A DNA stretch of 64,000 nucleotides. Source: Actinomyces oris. GTDB lineage: Bacteria > Actinomycetota > Actinomycetes > Actinomycetales > Actinomycetaceae. Positions within the stretch are counted from its first letter, which is position 1. Each line of letters opens with the position of its first letter. A program made the translations under genes and the position numbers. Below are positions 26,698 through 34,774 of this stretch, in pieces. The notes under the pieces were generated by a model. That model worked only from the letters and a program-made list of their open reading frames with translations. It had not been told where the DNA came from and did no database searches. The DNA is taken from positions 1,984,001 to 2,048,000 of the forward strand of contig NZ_CP014232.1 of assembly GCF_001553935.1 (NCBI RefSeq). Direction: 5' to 3'.

Positions 26698-27591
26698 TCA
26701 GTCCGTCTCGGCGCTCAGGTGGTGCAGGGCGACGTCGTGCAGCAGCGAGTTCGTGGCCACCGCGTTGCCCCCGAAGGGCCCGGGCTCGCCGTCCAGGGAG
26801 GTGAAGCGCCCGCCCGCCTCGGTGACCACGGGCACGAGCGCCGCCATGTCGTAGAGCTCGAGCTCTGGCTCGGCGGCCAGGTCGACGGCGCCCTCGGCCA
26901 CGAGCATGTAGGACCAGAAGTCCCCGTAGGCGCGGGTGCGCCAGCACGACTGCATGAGCCCCAGCATCCCGCGCAGCCGCTTGGTCTGCGCCCACCCCGA
27001 CAGCGAGGAGTAGGACATCGAGGCCCGGGTGAGGTCGTCGACGCCGGACACCGACAGCCGCCGCGCCGAGCTCAGGGAGCGCCCGGTCCAGGCTCCGCCG
27101 CCGGACACGGCCCACCAGCGCCTCCCCAGCGCGGGGGCCGAGACCAGCCCGACGACGCACTGGCCGTCCTCGATGAGGCCGATGAGCGTGGCCCACACCG
27201 GCACTCCCCGCACGAAGTTCTTGGTCCCGTCGATCGGGTCGATGACCCACTGTCGCGAGGAGTGCCCGGTGGTGGGCAGCTCCTCACCCAGGACGGAGTC
27301 GCGCCCGCGCGCCCGCCCCAGCTGTTCGCGGATGACGCGCTCGGCCTCCTTGTCGGCCTCGGTGACCGGCGTGAGGTCCGACTTGGTCTCCACGGTGAAG
27401 TTGCCGGCATCGAAACGGGCCAGGGTGAGGCTGTCCACCTTGTTGGCGATCGTGTGCGCCAGGTGCAGGTCATCGCGCCAGCGCCGCTGCTTGGCCGGGG
27501 GTGCCGTCGGCGCGGGGGGCGCCGCTGCCGGTGAGGGCGCCGCGGGCGGTTCCGGAAAGACTGGGCGCTGTGGGCGGGGAGTCTCGCTCAT
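26698..27591 (-). CDS. hisN: Histidinol-phosphatase, inositol monophosphatase family
   Basis: Predicted 297 residues. After a Pro/Ala-rich N-terminal extension of ~35 residues the IMPase fold is clear: VTEADKEAE, GEELP (metal-binding Glu), DPIDGTKNF (motif A) and a C-terminal ELYDMAALVPVVTEAGG (motif B region). The strand IDGTKNFVRGVPVWATLIGL is typical of the actinobacterial HisN group that hydrolyses histidinol phosphate. Substrate is assigned by resemblance; a broader inositol or sugar phosphatase activity cannot be excluded. No other his gene lies nearby. Confidence 0.85.
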   Translation of the reverse strand: MSETPRPQRPVFPEPPAAPSPAAAPPAPTAPPAKQRRWRDDLHLAHTIANKVDSLTLARFDAGNFTVETKSDLTPVTEADKEAERVIREQLGRARGRDSVLGEELPTTGHSSRQWVIDPIDGTKNFVRGVPVWATLIGLIEDGQCVVGLVSAPALGRRWWAVSGGGAWTGRSLSSARRLSVSGVDDLTRASMSYSSLSGWAQTKRLRGMLGLMQSCWRTRAYGDFWSYMLVAEGAVDLAAEPELELYDMAALVPVVTEAGGRFTSLDGEPGPFGGNAVATNSLLHDVALHHLSAETD

Positions 27592-27809
27592 GGCACCACG
27601 GTAACGGGGGAGCGGGCTCGGCGAGACCCCACCGTCGTCGGGCGCGCCACCCGGCAGGCAGCCCGGCGCGTGCCGAGCCGTTACCTCGCCGTGAGATTCC
27701 AGGTGACGTCAGAGGTGCGGTGGAGGTGTGGGCGAGAGGTGGGTTTTTCTCGTTATATTGCGGAAGAACGGTGTCGGTCATCGCACGGATAGGTGCCTTC
27801 GATTTGGCG

Positions 27810-27839
27810 GCCCGTTATTGGTTCGTTACGCTGACGGGC
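27810..27839. promoter_or_regulatory. Palindrome upstream of the TetR-flavodoxin fusion gene
   Basis: GCCCGT and ACGGGC face each other across 18 bp, 22 bp before the ATG of the regulator fusion. A TetR-type protein commonly binds a palindrome in its own promoter, so this is a candidate autoregulatory operator. Only six bases per arm, so chance is possible. Confidence 0.35.
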
Positions 27840-27861
27840 ATGACCCAACCCGGGAGGCTCA

Positions 27862-29184
27862 ATGCAGCATAGTGCCGGTTTTACCAGGGATGACGTCGTC
27901 ACAGCGGCCCTTGAGATCGGTGTGGACCGGTTCACGATGGGCAAGGTGGCGCGTCGGCTCGGGGTGAGTGCGGCTGATCTGGGGCGCACCGTCAGCTCTC
28001 GTGACGACCTGCTCGTGGCTTGCCTGGAGCGAGTGTCCGCCGACGCCACACTGCCCCCCACCGGCCTGAGCTGGCAGGACTACCTGCGTCGGCTCTCCGA
28101 CTCGCTGTGGGACGTGCTCGACGCCCATCCCGGCCTGGACCACACCCTCATCAACCTGGCCTGGGCCTACGTGCCCTTCATGTCGGTGGCCAAGCGCGCC
28201 CACAACGCCCTCGTCTCCGGTGGCCTGCGCAGCGAGGACGCCTACCTGGCACTCAACTACACCCTCTCGACGGTTCTGACCGCCCACCAGCAGGCGGTCG
28301 CCATGGCCGAGACCGTCGAGTCCGACCGTCATTCGGGCCGGAGCGAGCGCGGCATCGACGTCGCCACCCGCATGTGGGACGAGCGCTTCGGCGACTCGAA
28401 TGCCGCCCTGGGCATGCGTGGGCCCAATGAGCTGCACAGTGGCGACGATGCCGACCGCGTCCCCTTCCGCCCCAAGGAGTCCTGGCTGGACCGCGGTGCG
28501 ATGGCCCCCAAGCTGGAGGTCATCATCGGCGGCTTCTCCAGCCTGAGCGACGTCCTGTCCGGCGCCGGGAGCCCCGGCGCCTCACGGGGGCCATCCCCCG
28601 CCTCACAGTCCAACGACACCAGGGAGTCCTCCGTGAACACTCTCGTTCTCGTCTTCCACCCCAACATCTCCGAGTCCCGGGTCAACAAGGCCCTGGGGGC
28701 CGCGGCGGAGTCGCTCGGTGGCAACATCACCGTGCGCTACATGTACGACATCTACCCCGACTTCAACATCGATGTGGCCACCGAGCAGGCGGCTCTGCTG
28801 GGTGCCGACCGCATTGTTCTGCAGTACCCCATGTACTGGCTCTCCTGCCCGCCCCTGCTCAAGAAGTGGCTCGACGACGTCCTCACCTTCGGCTGGGCCT
28901 ACGGCTCGACCGGCACGGCCCTGCACGGCAAGGAGCTGCTCCTGGCGGTCAGCGTCGGCGGCGCCGGCAGCGCCTACGGCCGCGAGGGCGCGCACATCTA
29001 CACGATCCACGAGTTCCTGCGGCCCATGCAGGGAACCTCGCGAGTCATCGGCACCAAGTACGCGGTGCCCTTCCTGTCGGTGGGTGCCCTGGAGATCACC
29101 GATGAGGCCATCGCCCGCCGGGCGCAGGACTACGCCGCGGTCCTCCAGACCCCCGAGCTCCCGCTGCTCGATATCTTCGGCTGA
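27862..29184 (+). CDS. TetR-type regulator fused to flavodoxin-like NAD(P)H:quinone oxidoreductase
   Basis: Predicted 440 residues. Residues ~1-190 are a TetR-like protein: a helix-turn-helix (FTMGKVARRLGVS) near 25-45 followed by an all-helical ligand domain. A Ser/Pro/Gly-rich linker (about 225-257) leads to a flavodoxin-fold reductase (258-440) of the KefF/YwrO/MdaB group: TLVLVFHPN for the flavin phosphate loop, QYPMYW, WLDDVLTFGWAYG and GKELLLAVSVGG. The start has GGGAGG 5 bp upstream. Within the gene, a GTG at 28633 begins the reductase exactly and has AGGGAG 6 bp upstream, so a free reductase may also be made. The standalone paralogue lies convergently downstream. A flavin-dependent regulator is an attractive inference. 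Confidence 0.85.
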   Translation: MQHSAGFTRDDVVTAALEIGVDRFTMGKVARRLGVSAADLGRTVSSRDDLLVACLERVSADATLPPTGLSWQDYLRRLSDSLWDVLDAHPGLDHTLINLAWAYVPFMSVAKRAHNALVSGGLRSEDAYLALNYTLSTVLTAHQQAVAMAETVESDRHSGRSERGIDVATRMWDERFGDSNAALGMRGPNELHSGDDADRVPFRPKESWLDRGAMAPKLEVIIGGFSSLSDVLSGAGSPGASRGPSPASQSNDTRESSVNTLVLVFHPNISESRVNKALGAAAESLGGNITVRYMYDIYPDFNIDVATEQAALLGADRIVLQYPMYWLSCPPLLKKWLDDVLTFGWAYGSTGTALHGKELLLAVSVGGAGSAYGREGAHIYTIHEFLRPMQGTSRVIGTKYAVPFLSVGALEITDEAIARRAQDYAAVLQTPELPLLDIFG

Positions 29185-29200
29185 GACACCCGTGAGACGC

Positions 29201-29240
29201 CCCGGGGGCCCAGACCGGCGAACCGGCCTGGGCCCCCGGG
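29201..29240. terminator. Hairpin between convergent reductase genes
   Basis: A 13-bp arm CCCGGGGGCCCAG pairs with CTGGGCCCCCGGG; after one A-C mismatch four more pairs (CCGG) close a 4-nt loop. It sits 17 bp after one stop and 27 bp before the other, so it probably ends transcription from both sides. Confidence 0.75.
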
Positions 29241-29266
29241 CATGTGGACGCTGCCTGCCGGCGGAC

Positions 29267-29818
29267 TCAGCCGCGGAGGTCCAGAACCGGCAGGTCCGTG
29301 GACTGCAGGGTGGCGGCGTAGTCCTCAGCCCGCTGAGCCAGGGCCTCATCGGTGATGGTGAGGGTCCCGGTGGTGGTAAAGGGCTCGAGGTAGGTCATCT
29401 GGACCATGTTCGCCGTCGCCTGGAGGGGCCGCAGCAGCTCGGTGAGCGTGTAGCCGTAAGAGGACTCGTGGCTGTAGGCGTCGCCGGGGCCACCGGTGCT
29501 CACGGCCACCAGCAGCTCCTTGCCGGCCAGGGCCTTACCGGTTGAGCCGTAGGCCCAGCCGTAGAGGAGCACGTCGTCCTGCCACTGCTTGAGCAGGGCG
29601 GGGGTGGAGTACCAGTACATGGGGAACTGGAGGACGACCCTGTCGGCGGCCTCCAGGGCGGTCTGCTCGGCGGCGACGTCGACCTTCTGGTCGGGGTAGA
29701 GGTCGTACATGTAGCGCACGGTGACGTCGTTACCGAGGGCCTCGGCCTTGGCCGCCAGGGGTCGGTTGGCGCGCGAGGTGGACATGTCGGGGTGGAAGAC
29801 GAGAACGAGGGTCTTCAT
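29267..29818 (-). CDS. Flavodoxin-like NAD(P)H oxidoreductase
   Basis: Predicted 183 residues, a complete single-domain member of the KefF/YwrO/MdaB flavodoxin-fold family: TLVLVFHPD, QFPMYWYS, GWAYGSTG and GKELLVAVSTGG are in order. It reduces quinones or similar electrophiles with NAD(P)H through FMN or FAD. It is closely related, well above half identical by eye, to the reductase half of the facing fusion protein. It starts 46 bp after the end of the zinc dehydrogenase on the same strand, so the two are probably an operon for handling reactive carbonyls or quinones. Confidence 0.9.
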   Translation of the reverse strand: MKTLVLVFHPDMSTSRANRPLAAKAEALGNDVTVRYMYDLYPDQKVDVAAEQTALEAADRVVLQFPMYWYSTPALLKQWQDDVLLYGWAYGSTGKALAGKELLVAVSTGGPGDAYSHESSYGYTLTELLRPLQATANMVQMTYLEPFTTTGTLTITDEALAQRAEDYAATLQSTDLPVLDLRG

Positions 29819-29864
29819 GAATGCTCCTGTTGTCAGACGATGATGGTGGGGTGTGCGGATCGGC

Positions 29865-30920
29865 TCAGGGCTCCAGGAGCACCTTGATGGCGCGGCGCTC
29901 GTCCATGGCCTTGTAGGCCTCTGCGGCCTCCTCCAGAGGCAGGCGCAGGGTGAAGACCTTGCCGGGGTTGATCTCGCGCTTGAGGATGCGGTCGATGAGG
30001 TCGGGCAGGAAGCGGCGCACGGGTGCGGGGCCGCCCAGCATGTGGATCTCGGCGAAGAAGAGCTGGTCGCCGGGCAGGGAGACGCCGTGGGCGACGCCCA
30101 CGTAGCCCAGGTGGCCGCCGGGGCGGCAGGAGGCGATGGCCTGCATCATCGAGGTCTGGTTGCCCACGGCCTCGACGACGCCGTGAGCACCGTAGCCGCC
30201 GGTGACCTCCTTGACCTTCGCGGCGCCCTCGTCGCCGCGCTCGGCGATGACGATGTCGGCGCCGAACTCGCGGGCGAGCGCCGCCCGGTCCTCGTGACGG
30301 GAGAACGCGATGACCTTCTCAGCCCCCAAGGCCTTGGCGGCCAGGACGGCGGACAGGCCCACGGCGCCGTCGCCGACCACCGCGATGGTCTTGCCGGGGC
30401 CGGCCTGGGCTGCGACGGCCCCGAACCAGCCGGTTCCCAGGACGTCGGAGGCGGCCAGCAGTGAGGCGATGATCTCGGGGTCATCGGGCTTGCCGCCGGG
30501 AACGACGACGAGAGTGCCGTCGGCCTGGGGGACACGGGTGTACTCGGCCTGGGTGTCGCCCATGAAGCCACCGTTGGCGCAGCGGGACTGGAAGCCGTCC
30601 TCGCAGATCTCGCAGGTGTTGTCGCTGATGCAGAAGGAACCGACGACGAAGTCGCCGACCTTGACGCTGGTGACGTCGTCGCCGACCTCGACGACGGTGC
30701 CCACGTACTCGTGGCCCATGGGGCGTGCCTCCTCCACCGGGGAGATACCCCGGTAACGCCACAGGTCCGAGCCGCACACGCAGGCGGCCTCGAGCTTGAT
30801 AACGGCGTCGGTGGGCTCGATGACGTGGGGGACATCGCGGTCCTCGACACGGACGTCTCCGGCGGCGTGCATGACGACGCCGCGCATGGTGGTGGGCAGG
30901 GTGGGAGCAGAAGCAGTCAC
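29865..30920 (-). CDS. Zinc-dependent alcohol dehydrogenase (MDR family)
   Basis: Predicted 351 residues. The catalytic zinc ligands are the Cys in CVCGSD and the GHE motif; a structural-zinc lobe has Cys in the pattern C-x5-C-x2-C-x7-C, with the first spacing longer than usual. The NAD(P) fold has GDGAVGLSAV. It belongs to the medium-chain dehydrogenase family; substrate is not predictable. GTG start with GAGGA 7 bp upstream. First gene of a two-gene minus-strand operon with the flavodoxin-like reductase. Confidence 0.9.
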   Translation of the reverse strand: MTASAPTLPTTMRGVVMHAAGDVRVEDRDVPHVIEPTDAVIKLEAACVCGSDLWRYRGISPVEEARPMGHEYVGTVVEVGDDVTSVKVGDFVVGSFCISDNTCEICEDGFQSRCANGGFMGDTQAEYTRVPQADGTLVVVPGGKPDDPEIIASLLAASDVLGTGWFGAVAAQAGPGKTIAVVGDGAVGLSAVLAAKALGAEKVIAFSRHEDRAALAREFGADIVIAERGDEGAAKVKEVTGGYGAHGVVEAVGNQTSMMQAIASCRPGGHLGYVGVAHGVSLPGDQLFFAEIHMLGGPAPVRRFLPDLIDRILKREINPGKVFTLRLPLEEAAEAYKAMDERRAIKVLLEP

Positions 30921-30930
30921 AGGTATGTCC

Positions 30931-30956
30931 TCACATCAGTTCTGGTTGATATGTGA
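30931..30956. promoter_or_regulatory. Palindrome upstream of the alcohol dehydrogenase
   Basis: TCACAT and ATGTGA are inverted across 14 bp and end 11 bp upstream of the GTG start. The inner bases (CA and TTGAT) extend the symmetry with an offset. Overlap with the likely promoter makes it a candidate operator, possibly for the nearby TetR-type fusion. Confidence 0.45.
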
Positions 30957-31670
30957 AGACTAGGTGCGGGCCTTGGTGCGGGTCCACCGCCCAGCAGGTT
31001 GTGTCAGGGCAACCCTGCGGGGCCGTGGGGGACCGGTCCTGGTAGGTGAGGTTGGTGTGTATCGGCCCGAGAGCAGGCGAAGACCGGTGCCGGCGAGCGG
31101 GCAGCGATGCTCGCGGGCGGTCGCGGGTGATCGCGCTCGGCCGAAGCCGGGGCGCGGGCAGCGCCGTTCCCTACCCGGCCTTGCTGCCCGACGCCGTGTC
31201 CCGGGTCCTGCGCGGAAGAGGCAGAACCAGCGGGGTCCCGGTGAGCGGGTCGGAGGGGACTTGGATCGCTGGGCCGAGGACATCCCCAGCTTGTCAAGGT
31301 GGTGTCGGGTCGTTTCCCGGTGGTCTGTCCTGAGCACGCTCCCGGCTGAGCGACAGGCTCGGTGGGGTGCCGTGGTGGCTGTGTGGTGGTTGGTGGAGTC
31401 GTGCGAGGTCAGGTGGCGCCGATTCACCGCGGGTCACACAGCCGCAATGAATCCCTCGCGCCCCGGTCGAGGGTGATGGCTGTGGGCTAGGTGATGCGAC
31501 AGGGGTGCCGACTGTTCTGAGGATTCTTGTTGCGGGGTTTTCCACAGGGTGACCTTAAGGGGCTGGTGCGGGGGCGTTGGGGCAGGTAATGTCAATGCAC
31601 CGTCTGGACGGGCAGTGTCGCCCGGCCGGGTGGGGTGTGGAGTTGTTTCGGTGGCGAGGAGGCTTCCGTG
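30957..31670. other. Region without a convincing gene
   Basis: About 700 bp. Both strands hold open frames here (roughly 30960-31476), but they overlap each other, are rich in Arg, Gly and Pro, lack a ribosome site and match no family, so I do not call them. The last ~100 bp before the lipoprotein gene probably contain its promoter. I see no tRNA, repeat or convincing structured RNA. Confidence 0.6.
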
Positions 31671-32438
31671 ATGAGTACGTCCCTACGATCCCCCGAGCCC
31701 ACAGATACCCGGCGGCCAGCATCCGGCTCTAGCCAGGTCACCACCTTGAAGCGCCGCCCTGCCGCGCACAGCCGCCACAGGGGCGTAGCCGGGTTGGTGG
31801 CGGTGTGTGTGCTGGCGCTGGGGGTGGCGGCCTGCTCGGTGAGGGACGCCAAGGCCGAGGCCAGTGCGAGCGCCAGTGCCAGCGCGTCAGCGGCTATTGC
31901 CCGGGCGGAGAAGGGCATCGCTGACGCCAACGCAAGTGCGACCGCCTCGCGCGAAGCCGCCCTGACCCCTGAGCTGCGCGCCAAGCGCGACGCCGCCCTG
32001 GCCGAACCCGCACCAGCCAAGCCCCCACAGATGAACGAGGAGAGCGCCGAGGGCGCAGCAGCCAGCGTCGGCTACTTCCTCAACCTCTACCGCTACGCCT
32101 TCATGACCGGCGACACCACCGAGTTCGCCGCCATGAGTGACGACCGCTGCAAGTTCTGCAAGTCCACCATCGACGACGCCAACGACATTCACAGCAAAGG
32201 AGGATGGGCCGACAAATGGGATCAAGAAATTGTCAGCATGACTTACTATGAGAAGCTGGAAGGCTACGAATACAACAGAGTCAAGGTGATCGTCAACTAC
32301 GGAGCAATGGCTTCCTACTATGGCGACGGACAGAACCCATCAACCTCTGAAGCAACATACGGTCAAGAAGTTAACTTCGGAGTTCGATACAGTAACGGCA
32401 GATGGATGGTCGGGGCCGTTGAGGCGGTTTCTAAATGA
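31671..32438 (+). CDS. Secreted lipoprotein, DUF6318-like
   Basis: Predicted 255 residues. The start is set at ATG 31671 because GAGGAGG lies 8 bp upstream; a GTG at 31635 would add 12 residues without merit. An N-terminal hydrophobic segment ends in the lipobox LGVAAC (Cys near residue 56), so the protein should be lipid-anchored. A Ser/Ala repeat follows, then a ~130-residue domain (SVGYFLNLYRYA, DDRCKFCKS with a CxxC, MTYYEKLEGY, FGVRYSNGRWMV) that I associate with DUF6318 of Actinomyces. The last ~200 bp are AT-richer than neighbours. The stop overlaps the next start (ATGA). Confidence 0.8.
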   Translation: MSTSLRSPEPTDTRRPASGSSQVTTLKRRPAAHSRHRGVAGLVAVCVLALGVAACSVRDAKAEASASASASASAAIARAEKGIADANASATASREAALTPELRAKRDAALAEPAPAKPPQMNEESAEGAAASVGYFLNLYRYAFMTGDTTEFAAMSDDRCKFCKSTIDDANDIHSKGGWADKWDQEIVSMTYYEKLEGYEYNRVKVIVNYGAMASYYGDGQNPSTSEATYGQEVNFGVRYSNGRWMVGAVEAVSK

Positions 32439-33274
32439 AATTAGAAAGACGCAGCATTATTGCTGCCATAGTTTTGGTTCTGATCCTCACAGCCCCCTCC
32501 CTCCGAGCCGACGACCAGGCCGACAACACTCCTGGGACCAGACTAGGGGCAAGAAACCTCGACGGTGGCAGCGAGGCCTATGGGGAGGTGACTGAGACCA
32601 TCCCTCAAGAGAGTGCGCCGGATTCTGGTGGGCCTCCGTCTCAGGAGCGTCCGACCGTTCAGGCCTCGGATCCGTCGATGTGGGAGGAGCAGTCGCACCG
32701 GGAGTGCTCGCCCGAGAAGGACGCCTACGGGCTGGACAAGTACAAGTGCAACCTGGCCACCCTCAACCGCCCCGGCCAGCCCGACCAACCCACCACCGCC
32801 GGTGGTGGCCGTACGGTCACGATCACCACCCGTCAGGCCGCCACCCTGATCGCCTCGGGCTCGGGCATCACCCGCCAGCCCCCAGGCCCCAAGGTCATCA
32901 TCTCCAAGGCCTTCATCGTCTACACCAACCCCAGCCCCCAGCACCAGACCACCACCATCCTGGGCACCTCCATCGAGGTCGAGTTCACCCCCACCTCCTA
33001 CACCTGGGGCTGGGGAGACGGCACCACCACAACCACCACCGACCCAGGAGCCCCTTACCCCCACCAGACCGTCACCCACCACTACCAGCACACCGCCACC
33101 GGCGTCACCACCACTCTGACCACCACCTGGACCACCCGGTACCGCCCAGCCGGCGAGGACCAGTGGCGGCCCATCGAGGGCACCATCACCACCACCGAGA
33201 CCTCCACCCCCTACGACCTGGTCCGCATCGTCACCTACCTCACCGACGACGCAGAAGAAGCCCAAGGCCACTAA
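32435..33274 (+). CDS. Secreted protein with PKD-like domain
   Basis: Predicted 279 residues. A Sec-type signal peptide (positively charged start, then a hydrophobic stretch to about residue 25) is followed by a disordered region and a Thr-rich beta domain. The segment WGWGDGT, then PYPHQTVTHHYQHT, is the classic PKD motif of a WxWGDG turn followed by an HxY strand. Two Cys (CSPEKD, CNLA) are present. It is translationally coupled to the DUF6318-like lipoprotein; the pair is likely a surface module for binding or adhesion, which is inferred only from domains. Confidence 0.75.
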   Translation: MKLERRSIIAAIVLVLILTAPSLRADDQADNTPGTRLGARNLDGGSEAYGEVTETIPQESAPDSGGPPSQERPTVQASDPSMWEEQSHRECSPEKDAYGLDKYKCNLATLNRPGQPDQPTTAGGGRTVTITTRQAATLIASGSGITRQPPGPKVIISKAFIVYTNPSPQHQTTTILGTSIEVEFTPTSYTWGWGDGTTTTTTDPGAPYPHQTVTHHYQHTATGVTTTLTTTWTTRYRPAGEDQWRPIEGTITTTETSTPYDLVRIVTYLTDDAEEAQGH

Positions 33275-33342
33275 CCCCCACACCCAGCACACGCGGCTGC
33301 ACCCCAGACCACCAGGCACACTCCACGACCGGTGTCACAAAC

Positions 33343-33454
33343 GGCGACTTTTAAAAGCACACCTGGCCGATGGTCATCGAGTTCTGCCACGTATGCGCAG
33401 GTCAGAGCCCCATAGGCCCGGGCACGTCAGCCGATGGATGGCTCAAAAGTCGCC
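33343..33454. repeat. 10-bp inverted repeat 92 bp apart
   Basis: GGCGACTTTT at 33343-33352 is matched by AAAAGTCGCC at 33445-33454. It lies between the convergent PKD protein and moeZ genes. Could be a remnant of a small mobile sequence or chance; no coding sequence lies between the arms. Confidence 0.35.
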
Positions 33455-33486
33455 AATCGTGGCACCAAGGCCCGCTGATGCCGCGG

Positions 33487-34719
33487 TCAGGGTCGGCGAG
33501 ACCCCCAGGCCCTCATGCCGCCCTCAAGGTTGAGGAGCCGGCCGGGGTAGCCCGCAGCCTTCAGTGCCTCGATGGCGCGGGCCGAGCGCACCCCAGCGGC
33601 GCACACGACCACGGTCGGGCGATCCCCGTCCAGCTCGTTCATCCGTGCCACGACCTCGCGCAACGGAATGTGCAGCGCGCCTTCCATCGGTTCGAGCGCC
33701 ACCTCGATGTCCTCACGTACATCCAGCAGCGCCGGCGGCACATCGCCCTCCAGGAGCCTCCTCAGCTCGGCTGCAGAGACATCCCCCACTCCTGCCCCCA
33801 GGGCCTCACCCCCGGAGCCGGGCTCCTGTGGCTGCGTGTCGGCCTCGGGAGTCCGGGGAACCACGCAGGTATCAGCCTCAGCGACCAACGCGGTGATCGT
33901 CGGGTTCTTCCCGCATACTGGGCAGTCCGGGTTCTTCGCCACCGGAATCTCCCGCAGGTGCGCCCCCCAGGCGTCGAGCAACGCCAACCTCCCCAGCAGC
34001 GGCTGCCCGCCACCGATCACCAGCTTGAGCGCCTCAGCGGCCTGCATCGTCCCGATGATGCCGGGCAGCACCCCCAGCACCCCGGCCTCCGCGCAGGAGG
34101 GCACCGAGCCTGCGGGCGGCGGGGCGGGGTGCAGGCACCGGTAGCACGGTCCCCGGCGCGCGTCGAAGACCCCCACCTGCCCGTTGAACCCCAGTACCGC
34201 CCCGTGCACCAGCGGCAGCCCCAGCATGACGGTGGCGTCATTGACCAGGTACCGCGTGGGGAAGTTGTCCGTGCCGTCAATGACCACGTCCCAGCCGCCC
34301 AGAAGGTCCCCGGCGTTGTCCGCCGTCAACCGCGTCCAGTGGGCAACGACCTCAACATCGGGATTGAGCGCCCTGATCGCCTCGGCCGCCGAGTCCACCT
34401 TGGGGCGCCCCACGGCCGCCGTGGCGTGGATGACCTGGCGTTGCAGGTTGGACACGTCGACGTTGTCGTCGTCAATGAGCCCGATCGTCCCCACTCCGGC
34501 GGCCGCCAGGTACAGGGCCGCCGGCGCCCCGAGCCCGCCGGCACCGATGAGCAGGACCCGGGACGCGCGGATGCGCTGCTGCCCCACGAGCCCCACCTGC
34601 GGCACGAGCGCATTGCGGTGGTAGCGCTCCAGCTCATCGCGGCTCAGCGGTCGTAGACGCTCCTCGGCAATCACCGATCCGCAGACGCCATCGCGCCCGC
34701 TTCCCTCAACAGTGCTCAC
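33487..34719 (-). CDS. moeZ: Adenylyltransferase/sulfurtransferase MoeZ (MoeB-rhodanese)
   Basis: Predicted 410 residues when started at GTG 34719 (AGGGAGG 4 bp upstream); the open frame continues upstream but would overlap modBC. The ThiF/MoeB domain shows GAGGLGAPAALYLAAAGVG for ATP, DDDNVDVSNLQRQ and two zinc CxxC pairs (CYRC, CPVC). The C-terminal ~100 residues form a rhodanese domain with the catalytic Cys in VCAAGVRS. It activates the C-terminal Gly-Gly of MoaD as an adenylate and transfers sulfur to it for molybdopterin synthesis. Last gene of the nar-mod run on this strand. In other actinobacteria such proteins also serve ThiS and CysO. Confidence 0.92.
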   Translation of the reverse strand: MSTVEGSGRDGVCGSVIAEERLRPLSRDELERYHRNALVPQVGLVGQQRIRASRVLLIGAGGLGAPAALYLAAAGVGTIGLIDDDNVDVSNLQRQVIHATAAVGRPKVDSAAEAIRALNPDVEVVAHWTRLTADNAGDLLGGWDVVIDGTDNFPTRYLVNDATVMLGLPLVHGAVLGFNGQVGVFDARRGPCYRCLHPAPPPAGSVPSCAEAGVLGVLPGIIGTMQAAEALKLVIGGGQPLLGRLALLDAWGAHLREIPVAKNPDCPVCGKNPTITALVAEADTCVVPRTPEADTQPQEPGSGGEALGAGVGDVSAAELRRLLEGDVPPALLDVREDIEVALEPMEGALHIPLREVVARMNELDGDRPTVVVCAAGVRSARAIEALKAAGYPGRLLNLEGGMRAWGSRRP

Positions 34720-34774
34720 TATGCCTCCCTCATCCTCGCCCGGTTCTTCATCCAAGGTCTCAGCGCCGCGGTCC

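Noticed and set aside
30960..31476. Overlapping open frames on both strands
   Set aside because: Arg-rich, mutually overlapping, no ribosome site and no recognisable family.
33370..34656. Plus-strand open frame opposite moeZ
   Set aside because: moeZ on the other strand has all ThiF and rhodanese motifs; this frame has none.
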